Both the position numbers and the translations under genes were made by a program. Below are positions 1 to 7,591 of a stretch of DNA of 12,460 nucleotides, in pieces; position 1 is the first letter of the stretch; the number at the start of each line of letters is the position of its first letter. The stretch is from an uncultured Planctomycetaceae bacterium. Lineage in GTDB: Bacteria; Planctomycetota; Planctomycetia; Pirellulales; UBA1268. Below the pieces are notes generated by a model. It did no database searches. It was not told where the DNA came from and saw only the letters and a list, made by a program, of their open reading frames with translations. The stretch is taken from assembly GCA_903949225.1 (NCBI GenBank), contig CAJAYZ010000784.1, forward strand, positions 1 through 12,460, written 5' to 3'.

Positions 1-701
1 AGGCCGATGCCGACCTCGCGCTGTCGCTCTCAAGCCTCAATGTCGCCTGCGGCGGCCATGCCGGTGATCCGGGCTCGATGCGGGCGCTTGCGCGACTGGC
101 AAACGCGCACGGCCTCGCCCTCGGAGCCCAGCCCGCCTTTCCCGACCGGAGCGGCTTCGGCCGCCGCACGATGACGCTCGAGCCGAACGAGAGCGCGCGG
201 CTCGGCACCGAGCAGGTCGGTGCGCTCGTGCGGATTGCCGCCGAGGAGGGGGTCGCCGTCGTCCACGTCAAACCCCACGGCGCCCTCTACAACCTCGCGG
301 CCACCGACACGAGGGTCGCTGATCAAATAGCCCGCGGCGTGGCGAAGGTCAACCCTCGGCTCGTCCTCGTCGCCCTCTCCGGGGGTGCCGCGATCGACGC
401 CGGCGCCCGCGCCAGGCTCGCCACGGCAAGCGAAGTCTTCGCCGACCGCACCTATGAATCGGACGGCACCCTCACACCACGGACCCTCGCCGGCAGCCTT
501 CTCAGCGATCCTGACACCGCGGCGGCGAGGCTCATGCGGATGATCCGCGAAGGGGTCGTGTCCTCCCGTCAGGGGACGCTGGTCCCCGTCACCGCGACGA
601 CGGCCTGCATCCACGGCGACACCCCGGGAAGCGCCGACTTCGCCCGGCGCCTCCGCGCGGCGCTCTGCGCTGCTGGGATCGACATCGCTCCGTTCGCCTG
701 A
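1..701 (+). CDS. pxpA: 5-oxoprolinase subunit A (LamB/YcsF family), 5'-truncated
   Basis: Part of the ATP-dependent PxpABC 5-oxoprolinase, which opens 5-oxo-L-proline (pyroglutamate) to glutamate in the cytoplasm. The frame is open through the left edge (first whole codon at 3), and 232 residues are visible. Family members are about 245-255 residues, so only about the first 15, including the DLNxDxGE start motif, are missing. Family landmarks seen are NVACGGHAGDPGSM, FPDRSGFGRR, HVKPHGALYN, SEVFADRTYESDGTL, CIHGDTP and a final FARRLRAAL. Two positions depart from the usual motifs: CGFHAGD reads CGGHAGD, and GAHP reads GAQP (Gln codon at 129-131). No pxpB or pxpC follows; the next gene converges after 13 bp, so partner genes would have to lie upstream or elsewhere. 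Family assignment is secure; activity is inferred. Confidence 0.93.
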   Translation, partial: ADADLALSLSSLNVACGGHAGDPGSMRALARLANAHGLALGAQPAFPDRSGFGRRTMTLEPNESARLGTEQVGALVRIAAEEGVAVVHVKPHGALYNLAATDTRVADQIARGVAKVNPRLVLVALSGGAAIDAGARARLATASEVFADRTYESDGTLTPRTLAGSLLSDPDTAAARLMRMIREGVVSSRQGTLVPVTATTACIHGDTPGSADFARRLRAALCAAGIDIAPFA

Positions 702-702
702 A

Positions 703-729
703 GCCGAGTTGCCGTCAGCGGTTCTCGGC
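703..729. terminator. Possible bidirectional stem-loop between convergent genes
   Basis: GCCGAG (703-708) pairs with CTCGGC (724-729), and inside it CCG/CGG can pair around a TCAG loop. The structure spans the 13-bp gap between the stop of pxpA (699-701) and the stop of the beta-helix gene (715-717), where a shared terminator would be expected. No T-tract follows on either strand, so it is not a canonical intrinsic terminator, and chance pairing in GC-rich DNA is possible. Confidence 0.27.
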
Positions 730-2913
730 CTCGTCATCCGCTCCCGTGACAGCAGGCTCCGCCGCGGCGGCCGCGTCTTGCTCGGCAGCCAGCGCGAGCG
801 CCTCGGGCCACGGCGTGGGAACCGTGGGGAGATCGGGGGAGACGACGCGGGGCGTCTTTCGTCCGATCGAATCGGTGTCGATCGGCTTGAAGCCGAGATC
901 CCACACCGGCGAGTCGGCCGGGAGGGTGAAGTCGCCCGACTGCGGATCGGCGAAACCGGGATCGGCGACGATCGAACCGCTCTCCCGCTTCGCCTTCTGC
1001 CGGGCCGCGAGCGACTCTCCGTCGGGGAAGGTCACCTTGCCGCCATCGTGCCAGTAGCAGTTGTCGCGGGCCACAATACCGTCGTTCCAATCACCCTTCG
1101 CCAGGGGCGTATCCGAATCCCACCAGACGATGTTGCGCTCGAAGCGGAAGCTGACGTGGTCCTCGACCCGCGTCCGCTGCAACTGCCAATCGCGGGCCGA
1201 GGCGAGGATGTTGTTTTCGATGCGGTTGTCCTTGCCGTAGTGCTGATGAAAACTCCCGGACGAGGCGCGGTGGACGAGGTTGTTGCGCATCACAATCCCG
1301 CTCGACCCCTCGTCGGTGTAGAGGCCCCAGCCGCCGTAATCGTGGCTGACGATGTCGTGGATCCGATTTCCCTCGACGATCGTGCCGGGAGAGATGCCGA
1401 GCGTGTAGACGCCCCCCATGTCGGAGAGGACGCCTTGGCCGAGGTGATGGATGTGGTTCGAGGCGATCCGGTTGCGTTCGGCCGTGCTCGGCTCGTAGCC
1501 CCAGGTCCATCCCACCGACACGCCGGTGTAGGTGAAGTCGGCGATCTCGCAACGCTCGACGGTCGTCCGGTCAGCCATGCCGATCCAGATTCCGATCCCC
1601 GCCGGATGGAGGCGGCCGCCGTGGGCGATCGTGCAGTCGCGGATCGTGTTCTCGGTGACCCGGGCGATCGAACGCCCCCCCGCCGCCGTCGCCCCGACCA
1701 TCACGCCACCGGCGCCGAGATCGAGCAGCTCGCAGCGATCGACGAGACAGCGGCCGCAGCCGACGCCGAGCGCCAGGCCGTAGCGGCCAACATGGCGGAT
1801 CCCGCAGCGAATCAGCTGCACGTCCCGCGCGCCGGTGAGCGACACCGCGGCGCCGACGTTGAGATCCCCCTGGGCCGCTGACTGGCCGCGCGAGGGCATC
1901 GGCCAGTTGCCGTGCGCGAACGACACCCCGACGAGACGGAGATGATCGACCGTCCCCCCCGGTACCGGCTCCCCGCGGACCGACAGGAGCGTGTCGACCC
2001 GCGGCGCCACGACCTCGGTCGACTCCGGATCCTCACCATCGAGGGGGCAGTAGGTAAGCGTGCCGGTGGGAACGTCGAGATACCACGATCCCGGGCTCCC
2101 GAGCGCCTCGCGCACATTCTCGAGCCGGTATCGCGCGCCGGTGGCAATGGCCCCCCAGGAATCGATGCTCGAGGTCGTGCCAACGAGTTGGACGTTCGCC
2201 GTGCCGGCGTCTTCTCCCGCCTCAATCGCCGCGATCCGCAGCCGCGACATCGACCACTGATGCAGGGCCACGACTTCGATCGCGTCGCGCTGACTCCACT
2301 CCCGCAAGACATCCTCTGCGGCAGCCGCGAATCGGTCGTGCCCCCGCCCCGCGGCGCCGTCCGACGGTGGCAACGCCGCGCGGACGGTGAACCATCCCTC
2401 GGCGGGCAGCGTGGGCCGAAATCGGCGCTGGCCATCGACAAACAGTTGCGTGAACCGCCACTTTCCCCCCTTCACCTCGGGGAGGACGGCGCTCCAGCGT
2501 GGCCGGCCATCGACTTCCGTCACCGTCCAGCCGGTGATCCGCCGACCACCACTGAAAACGGGATGGGCATCCTCGGCGGCGTGGATGATCGTCGGTGACT
2601 TCTCCCCGCCGCTGTCCTCGGCCGTGATCAGGAGCGTGTCGGCGAGTTCGTAGCGTCCGTCGGCCACCTCGATCGTGATCGGGGTGAGCGAAGCCCGTCG
2701 CTTCCGCAAGTCGCGAACGAGGTCGAGAGCGCGGCGGAGCGACGCAACCGGCCTCCCCAGGCGGCCATCGGCCGTGTCGTCGCCGTCAGGAGCGAGATAG
2801 AACTCGGCCGGCGGCGCGGCATGGGCCACGCCGCCGCAGCCCCACACACCGACGAGGCAGCAGGCCGCCACGAATCCCCCCAAAAAACTCCACCATCCGC
2901 CGTCGCTTCGCAT
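715..2913 (-). CDS. Secreted right-handed parallel beta-helix protein, probably carbohydrate-active
   Basis: 732 residues. The N-terminus has a hydrophobic segment (about 9-30) followed by VAHAAPP, a plausible signal peptidase I site after AHA (residues 30-32). Residues 38-73 (FYLAPDGDDTADG...ASLRRAL) are the usual opening of secreted beta-helix enzymes. FSGGRRITGW (120-129) and RFTQLFVDGQRRFRP (153-167) are also typical. About 325-595 contains imperfect helix coils with repeating N-x-I/C-x-I steps, for example VTENTIRDCTIAHGG, VEGNRIHDIVSHDYGG and MRNNLVHRASSG. The tail DPGFADPQSGDFTL plus SPVWDLGF is a common ending in such proteins. Conserved-looking acidic residues lie in SDMGGVYTLG and LYTDEGSSG. 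Families with this fold include glycoside hydrolases GH120 and GH141 and some polysaccharide lyases; I cannot choose among them. The start has GGGAG four bases upstream. It is the last gene of the leftward block, 107 bp after truB and so perhaps separately transcribed. Confidence 0.88.
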   Translation of the reverse strand: MRSDGGWWSFLGGFVAACCLVGVWGCGGVAHAAPPAEFYLAPDGDDTADGRLGRPVASLRRALDLVRDLRKRRASLTPITIEVADGRYELADTLLITAEDSGGEKSPTIIHAAEDAHPVFSGGRRITGWTVTEVDGRPRWSAVLPEVKGGKWRFTQLFVDGQRRFRPTLPAEGWFTVRAALPPSDGAAGRGHDRFAAAAEDVLREWSQRDAIEVVALHQWSMSRLRIAAIEAGEDAGTANVQLVGTTSSIDSWGAIATGARYRLENVREALGSPGSWYLDVPTGTLTYCPLDGEDPESTEVVAPRVDTLLSVRGEPVPGGTVDHLRLVGVSFAHGNWPMPSRGQSAAQGDLNVGAAVSLTGARDVQLIRCGIRHVGRYGLALGVGCGRCLVDRCELLDLGAGGVMVGATAAGGRSIARVTENTIRDCTIAHGGRLHPAGIGIWIGMADRTTVERCEIADFTYTGVSVGWTWGYEPSTAERNRIASNHIHHLGQGVLSDMGGVYTLGISPGTIVEGNRIHDIVSHDYGGWGLYTDEGSSGIVMRNNLVHRASSGSFHQHYGKDNRIENNILASARDWQLQRTRVEDHVSFRFERNIVWWDSDTPLAKGDWNDGIVARDNCYWHDGGKVTFPDGESLAARQKAKRESGSIVADPGFADPQSGDFTLPADSPVWDLGFKPIDTDSIGRKTPRVVSPDLPTVPTPWPEALALAAEQDAAAAAEPAVTGADDEAENR

Positions 2914-3020
2914 GACACTCCCTCGCTCGAACTTCTCGGCACGCCGATCCTCCCGGCATCGTCACGGACTTCCGGCCGCGGCGTCAACCAATGGGTTGCT
3001 CGCTACTTCCCGCACGCCGC
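2914..3020. other. 107-bp gap between truB stop and beta-helix gene start
   Basis: This gap lies between two leftward genes and must hold the ribosome-binding site of the beta-helix gene (GGGAG, read on the minus strand at 2918-2922) and perhaps its own promoter. A small dyad, CAACC-AATG-GGTTG, sits at about 2986-2999. I see no clear -35/-10 pair and no hairpin followed by a T-tract. Confidence 0.3.
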
Positions 3021-3902
3021 TCAACCGAGGCCGCGAAAGTTGGGGCGCAGCCGCAGGCTTCCGTTCCCGAGTCGACCGAGGATGCCGACAAGCACGCCGT
3101 CACCATCGACCGCGGCCGCCCTCTCGCCGACGACGGTGTCGGGGGGAAGGAGCCCGCCGCGGACCGCGGAATCGAGGATCTCACCGGTAAGCGTGACACG
3201 GGGGAGGTGGGGGAGGGCGGTGAGCGGCGGCAAGAGCAGGCCGGGAAGAGTTGCCGGCTCGATCGAGGCAAGCGGGACGGCGGCGTCGACGCCATAGGGC
3301 CCGACACGGGTCCGGCGGAGCGATTCCATCACTGCGTGGGTTCCCAGCGCCAGGGCCAGATCGCGTCCGATCGCCCGAATGAACGTGCCAGCCGAACACT
3401 CGATCTCGACGGCCAGTCGCGGCCACTGGTAGTCGGTGATCTCCAGCCGCTCGATTCGCACCGGCCGGGCCTTCATCTCCACCGGCTTTCCCTTGCGGGC
3501 CAATCGATAGGCCCGCTTGCCGTCGACATGAATGGCGGAATAGTCGCAGGGCCGCTGCAGGATGTCGCCGCGAAAGTCCCCGGCCGCGGCCTCGAGCTCC
3601 TCGACGGTCGGCACGCGCGGATCGGGCTCCGTCTCGATCGGCGTCTCGAAATCGTCGGAGGGGCTCGAACGCCCGAGAAGAAACGTCGCCGCATAGGCCT
3701 TGGACTGCGCGTGGAGATAGTCGACGAGTTTCGTGGCATGCCCCAGGCAGACGACGACGACGCCGCTGGCGAGCGGGTCGAGCGTGCCGGCATGACCGAC
3801 AGACTTCATCCCCGCTGCCCGGCCCACGATGTCGACCACCTTCCGGCTCGTGATGCCGGGGGGCTTGTCAACCGGGATCACACCCGTGAATGGGAAACGC
3901 AT
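3021..3902 (-). CDS. truB: tRNA pseudouridine(55) synthase TruB
   Basis: Converts U55 to pseudouridine in the T-loop of tRNAs. The chosen start gives 293 residues, close to the family size of about 300. It begins MRFPFTGVIPVDKPPGITS, where GVIPVDKPPG is the normal TruB opening. The catalytic aspartate is Asp42 in GHAGTLDPLASG. Further landmarks are YAATFLLG, the substrate-loop segment CDYSAIHVDGKRAYRLARKG, SAGTFIRAIGRDL and LRRTRVGPYG. The frame is open upstream to 4097, but that extension lies inside the MmgE/PrpD gene and looks like an out-of-frame shadow. The ATG at 3900-3902 has GGAG four bases upstream, while a GTG at 3881 has no such site. The gene starts 35 nt before the upstream gene ends, so translational coupling is likely. 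The usual infB-rbfA neighbours of truB are absent. Confidence 0.95.
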   Translation of the reverse strand: MRFPFTGVIPVDKPPGITSRKVVDIVGRAAGMKSVGHAGTLDPLASGVVVVCLGHATKLVDYLHAQSKAYAATFLLGRSSPSDDFETPIETEPDPRVPTVEELEAAAGDFRGDILQRPCDYSAIHVDGKRAYRLARKGKPVEMKARPVRIERLEITDYQWPRLAVEIECSAGTFIRAIGRDLALALGTHAVMESLRRTRVGPYGVDAAVPLASIEPATLPGLLLPPLTALPHLPRVTLTGEILDSAVRGGLLPPDTVVGERAAAVDGDGVLVGILGRLGNGSLRLRPNFRGLG

Positions 3903-5430
3903 ACAGCTCCGCAACTTCTTCAGCCGACTTCCCCGCCAGCCGGACGCGCGACTTGAGCGCCGCCGGATCCTCCACGGCACCGGCGACGAGCCGGTCGAAC
4001 TTGAGATCGACCACGGCCGCCGTGGCAGCCTGATCCGAGCGGGCATGGCCGAGGGGATGACAGACCAGCCCACTTTCGAGCCTGCCGAAGCTCGCATGGT
4101 CGATCGTCAGGCTCGTGGGGATTCCGTCAGGATAACGGGCGTCATACTCCGGCCCCCCGTGAATGATCGCCATCTTTGCGATCAACGCCGCGATCGCAGG
4201 ATCGGCGATCCGCTCCGCGTCGTAGTCGTCGGGAAGGAGCATGAGCGCGTCCCATCCCGGCGTCGCGCTGCCGCCGCGCGCCGCGTCACACGCCTTGAGG
4301 AGGGTTCGGGCGACGATGAAGGGGAGCGAGTGATCGGCCGACTGCCGCGTCGTCGGCGTCCGCTTGGCGGGATCGGCGATGATCGAGAAGGCAGGCTCGT
4401 AGATCGCCACCTCGAGGCGGCGGACACGATCGGGATCGGCGGCCAGCCCCGGGCACCGGGCGAAGAGGTCGACCAGTGCCTGAAGGGCGCCTGCCGACTG
4501 GTGCTCGTAGAGCCCGAGCTTGAAGTGCATCGAGTGGATCGCGAAGGCATCTCCGGAGAGCCCGAGCTCGAGGTCGAAGGGGCTGTGGCCGTCGGGGCAG
4601 GGGACGTTTTTGCGGTAGATCGCCAGCGGGTTGCGGAAGATGTCCTTCGGCCCGATGAATCCGGCGAGCGACCGCCTGGCCGACATCACCGCCACCTCCG
4701 CCGACAGGGCCGCCGAGGCGCCCTTGCTGTCGGAGAGCTGATGGCCGGCCCGGATCGCCCGGAAGGGGACGTAGTGCGCCCCGACCATGCCAATCGCCGA
4801 CTCTATTTCGTCGATGTCGCCGCCAACGGCAGCCGCGTAGGCCACCGCCGAGGCGATCGCCCCGTGGTGGACATGGTCGATGGCGTACTTCCGCAGCGGA
4901 AATACCTCCGCCAGCCGGCCGCGGATCTCGTCGATGAGGAGCATGACGCGGAGGGTCTGGTCACCGTCAAACCCTGCCTCGCGCGCCGCCGCCAGCGCCA
5001 CGGGGTAAAAGTCGTTGTGGCCAAACTCGCCGGCCGTCCGCCCCTTCGCGGCGTCGTGGCCGAAGTTCGTGCCGTTGGAATCCCACTCGCGCACCGCCGA
5101 GGCGTCGGCCGCCACCCCCTTCTCGATCGCCACCGGACGCCGGCACCCGAGGCAGATCGCCCCCCGGCTGCCGAGCGCAGGGGGCGACGCGAGCGCTTCC
5201 CTGCGCAACACCGTCGGGGCATTCGCCCGCCGGGCCAGCGCCGAGACGCCGCACCCGACGCTGTCGACATGAAACCGCTCGAGGAGATCGAGCGTGCTTC
5301 TCCCGAGCGGCAGCGGATGACGGAGGAAGTCGATCGCATATTCGGCCAGCCCCCGGGCCTGGTTGGTGTCGGCGGGAAGGAGCCGGGTGGCGCCGGGGCC
5401 TGAGGAACCGTGGGGAACGGAATGGCTCAT
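3868..5430 (-). CDS. MmgE/PrpD family protein (2-methylcitrate dehydratase-like)
   Basis: 520 residues, slightly longer than the 450-490 usual for PrpD/MmgE, which dehydrates 2-methylcitrate in propionate breakdown; other members act on different substrates. Family features are the N-terminal helices (LAEYAIDFLRHPLP, LLERFHVDSVGCGVSAL), YAIDHVHHGAIASAVAYAAA, SLAGFIGPKDIFRNP, FKLGLYEHQSAGALQALVDL and DPAKRTPTTRQSADHSLPF; the last matches the signature xxTRxxADHSLPY. The region where relatives carry LDxNDT...HPSDN reads EWDSNGTNFG...GHNDFYPV, so the active-site surround is diverged and the substrate should not be assumed. The start is ATG 5428-5430: the frame is open to 5781, but that part is antisense to the kinase gene and has no family resemblance. 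The ribosome-binding site is weak. No prpB or prpC is nearby. First gene of the leftward block. Confidence 0.87.
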   Translation of the reverse strand: MSHSVPHGSSGPGATRLLPADTNQARGLAEYAIDFLRHPLPLGRSTLDLLERFHVDSVGCGVSALARRANAPTVLRREALASPPALGSRGAICLGCRRPVAIEKGVAADASAVREWDSNGTNFGHDAAKGRTAGEFGHNDFYPVALAAAREAGFDGDQTLRVMLLIDEIRGRLAEVFPLRKYAIDHVHHGAIASAVAYAAAVGGDIDEIESAIGMVGAHYVPFRAIRAGHQLSDSKGASAALSAEVAVMSARRSLAGFIGPKDIFRNPLAIYRKNVPCPDGHSPFDLELGLSGDAFAIHSMHFKLGLYEHQSAGALQALVDLFARCPGLAADPDRVRRLEVAIYEPAFSIIADPAKRTPTTRQSADHSLPFIVARTLLKACDAARGGSATPGWDALMLLPDDYDAERIADPAIAALIAKMAIIHGGPEYDARYPDGIPTSLTIDHASFGRLESGLVCHPLGHARSDQAATAAVVDLKFDRLVAGAVEDPAALKSRVRLAGKSAEEVAELYAFPIHGCDPG

Positions 5431-5575
5431 GGACCTGTCGAAAGGAGGGGTGGAAGCCGGCCGAGAAAGAACCGGTTCGACAGTTGTAGCCGATCGACCG
5501 ACAATGGCCTGAGAGCCCTTGGCCCCGGCCAGGCGTCCCCCCGGTCGATCCCGTTCACACGTTGCAGCACGCCCG
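5431..5575. promoter_or_regulatory. Divergent intergenic region between MmgE/PrpD and kinase genes
   Basis: The longest gene-free stretch here (145 bp). It must hold the promoters of the leftward MmgE/PrpD-truB block and of the rightward kinase-hemL pair. I see no convincing sigma-70 hexamers on either strand. An imperfect dyad occurs at 5484-5504: outer arms TTGT and ACAA flank a CGATCG core that is half a base off centre. It is operator-like but weak. A purine-rich AAAGGAGGGG at about 5440-5450 on the + strand precedes no start codon and is probably irrelevant. Confidence 0.35.
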
Positions 5576-7591
5576 ATGGAACCAGCCCAACTCGGACCGT
5601 ACAGGATCGGCGTCCGGCTCGGCCGCGGCGGCATGGGCGCGGTGTACGAAGCCGTCGATTCATCCACAGGCGCCACCGTCGCCGTCAAGGTGCTGGCGGC
5701 CCACCTCGCCGACGACCCAGGCCTTAAGGCGCGCTTCCGTGCCGAGATCGACACGCTGAAAAATCTGCGCCACCCCGGCATCGTTCAACTCCTCGCCTTC
5801 GGGGAAGAAGGGGACCAGCCCTACTTCGCCATGGAACTGGTTCGCGGGAAGACGATCGAGCAGCAGCTCCGCAGCGGGCGCCGGTTCACCTGGCAGGAGA
5901 CCGTGGCCACGGGCTTGGCGGTCACCAAGGCGCTGAAACTAGCGCACGACCACGGAATCGTGCACCGCGACCTCAAGCCCTCCAACATCCTTCTCGCCGA
6001 CGGCGTGCCGATCGGCGACGGGGTGAAGCTTGCCGACTTCGGCATCGCCAAGCTGTTCGGCGGTGCGGCCCACACCGCCCACGGCAACATCGTCGGAACG
6101 GCCGAATACATGGCCCCGGAACAGGCGACCGGTCAGGGCGTCGACCATCGCGCCGATCTCTATGCCCTGGGGCTGGTGATGTATGCAATGCTCGCCGGGC
6201 GGCCCCCGTTCCGCGGCGGTCAGGTGACCGAGGTGATCGAGAAGCAGCGGCATACTCCCGCCCCGCGCGTGGCTGCCGCGGTGCCCGCCGTGCCGCCTGA
6301 ACTCGACACGCTCATCGACCGATTGCTCCAGAAAGATCCCGCGGCACGTCCCGGCAGCGCCCTCGCCCTCGCCAGGCTCCTGACGGCGATCGGAACGTTC
6401 GTTACCGATTCCGACAGCGCCGTCCCCGCGGCCGACAAGCTCGTGATCGCCGACCACGGTGCCACGCCGTTGAGGCCCGACAAGCAGAGCCGTTCGGACG
6501 ATTTCACGACCGTCTTCGGGGCCGCTGGCCCCGTTGCGCCGTCCCCCACAGCCGCCACGCCGACGCCCGGCAGCGGAGTGACGGCCGCGCCGCCGACTGG
6601 CCCCCCGGAGGCGGGCCGGACGCGCAAGGAAATTATTCCCCGGCCGGCACCCCGGCCCGTGTCGAGCGATGCCCTCACCGCCGGCATCGGTCGCGATCGC
6701 ACCGATCTTCCCCCGGCGGAAGCCGCGGCCACCACCCGCGTCGACACCACCGTCCGTCGGCGGCACACGACGATGGCCGATCTGGAGAGGGCCGATCGAG
6801 ATCGCCAAAACCGCGACCAGACGCGGAAGACCTGGCTGCAGACGGCGATGGCGATCGCGATCGCGGTCACGGTCCTCGGCGGGGGATGGATGCTCCTCAG
6901 CCCACCGACGGCAGACACCCTCTACGCCCGGATCAAAACGGTGACCAATGACGACGACGGCGATCTCCGCGACGCCGACGTTTTCATCCGCCGCTTCCTT
7001 ACCGACTTCCCCCAGGACCCCCGGGCCGAAGAGGTGGCGGGATTCGAGCGGACGGTCGCCCTCGACCGCCTCGAGCGCCGCGCCCGGCGCAAGGTCCGCG
7101 TCGATCGCCCCCTCTCACCGGTCGAACGCGACTACCGGGCGGCGATGGCCCGCGAACAGCAGAGCCCCTCCGATTGTGTCGATGCACTGACGGCACTCCT
7201 CACCCTCTATGCAAAAGCCGACGTAGAGTCCCCCGCTGGACCGAGGCCCGAAGGGGACATCGAGGACGACCCAACGCTCTGGATCGCGTTGGCCCGCCGC
7301 CAAATGGCACGGCTGACACCTCTGGCGATCGACGAACAGCAGGAAGACGGGCGCCGGATCGAGGCGATCCTCTCGCAGGCCGAGACGCTCCGGACCGAGG
7401 CAGCCGCGGCCCCGGCCACGGCCGCCGAGTCCCTCGCCAAGCGCCGCCGCCTCCTCGAGAGCGTCATCGAGACGTACGCCAGCCGCCCCCACGCAAAGCC
7501 CCTTCTCGGTCGGGTCAGGGCCCTCCTCGACGAGCCCGACGAGCCTCCTGTGCCCGCTGCCGATCCGTCCCCCGGAGCCGATCCCCGATGA
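5576..7591 (+). CDS. Transmembrane Hanks-type Ser/Thr protein kinase
   Basis: 671 residues. The catalytic domain (about 9-275) keeps every key element: glycine loop GRGGMGAVYEA, Lys38 in VAVKVL, Glu57 in FRAEIDTL, HRDLKPSN with Asp132, ADFGIAKL with Asp154, and GTAEYMAPEQ with Glu182. A long Pro/Ala/Thr-rich linker (about 280-418) follows, with a basic stretch just before one membrane helix (about 420-442, AMAIAIAVTVLGGGWMLL). The remaining 230 residues should lie outside the cytoplasm. They are helical and charged (LYARIKTVTNDDDGDLRDAD, LLTLYAKAD), faintly TPR-like, with no sensor domain I recognise. This is the PknB-like receptor layout common in Planctomycetota. ATG 5576 was chosen because GPYRI, the usual kinase start, follows at once; a TTG at 5519 is possible. 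Neither has a clear ribosome-binding site. The stop overlaps the hemL start (ATGA). Confidence 0.94.
   Translation: MEPAQLGPYRIGVRLGRGGMGAVYEAVDSSTGATVAVKVLAAHLADDPGLKARFRAEIDTLKNLRHPGIVQLLAFGEEGDQPYFAMELVRGKTIEQQLRSGRRFTWQETVATGLAVTKALKLAHDHGIVHRDLKPSNILLADGVPIGDGVKLADFGIAKLFGGAAHTAHGNIVGTAEYMAPEQATGQGVDHRADLYALGLVMYAMLAGRPPFRGGQVTEVIEKQRHTPAPRVAAAVPAVPPELDTLIDRLLQKDPAARPGSALALARLLTAIGTFVTDSDSAVPAADKLVIADHGATPLRPDKQSRSDDFTTVFGAAGPVAPSPTAATPTPGSGVTAAPPTGPPEAGRTRKEIIPRPAPRPVSSDALTAGIGRDRTDLPPAEAAATTRVDTTVRRRHTTMADLERADRDRQNRDQTRKTWLQTAMAIAIAVTVLGGGWMLLSPPTADTLYARIKTVTNDDDGDLRDADVFIRRFLTDFPQDPRAEEVAGFERTVALDRLERRARRKVRVDRPLSPVERDYRAAMAREQQSPSDCVDALTALLTLYAKADVESPAGPRPEGDIEDDPTLWIALARRQMARLTPLAIDEQQEDGRRIEAILSQAETLRTEAAAAPATAAESLAKRRRLLESVIETYASRPHAKPLLGRVRALLDEPDEPPVPAADPSPGADPR

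Noticed and set aside
709..1881. 390-codon + strand frame opposite the beta-helix gene
   Set aside because: Antisense shadow with low-complexity Arg/Val/Ala composition and no motif; the opposite strand has a signal peptide and beta-helix repeats.
2836..2853. Lipobox-like VGVWGC in the beta-helix protein leader, suggesting a lipoprotein
   Set aside because: Trp at the -2 position is unusual for a lipobox, and a better signal peptidase I site (VAHA|APP) follows within a few residues.
3829..5403. Long + strand open frame of 524 codons opposite the MmgE/PrpD and truB genes
   Set aside because: The Arg/Asp/Gly/Val-rich translation resembles no protein family; it is the complement of two well-supported genes in GC-rich DNA, where antisense frames stay open by chance.
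5431..5781. Possible 117-residue N-terminal extension of the MmgE/PrpD protein
   Set aside because: It crosses the intergenic region and the 5' end of the kinase gene on the opposite strand and has no family similarity; ATG 5428-5430 fits the family start.
5939..6808. 289-codon minus strand frame opposite the kinase catalytic and linker region
   Set aside because: The kinase motifs on the + strand are complete; this frame is Gly/Arg-rich and unrecognisable.
7174..7587. Upstream in-frame extension of hemL (138 codons)
   Set aside because: It lies out of frame inside the kinase gene; the ATG in ATGA gives the normal HemL length.
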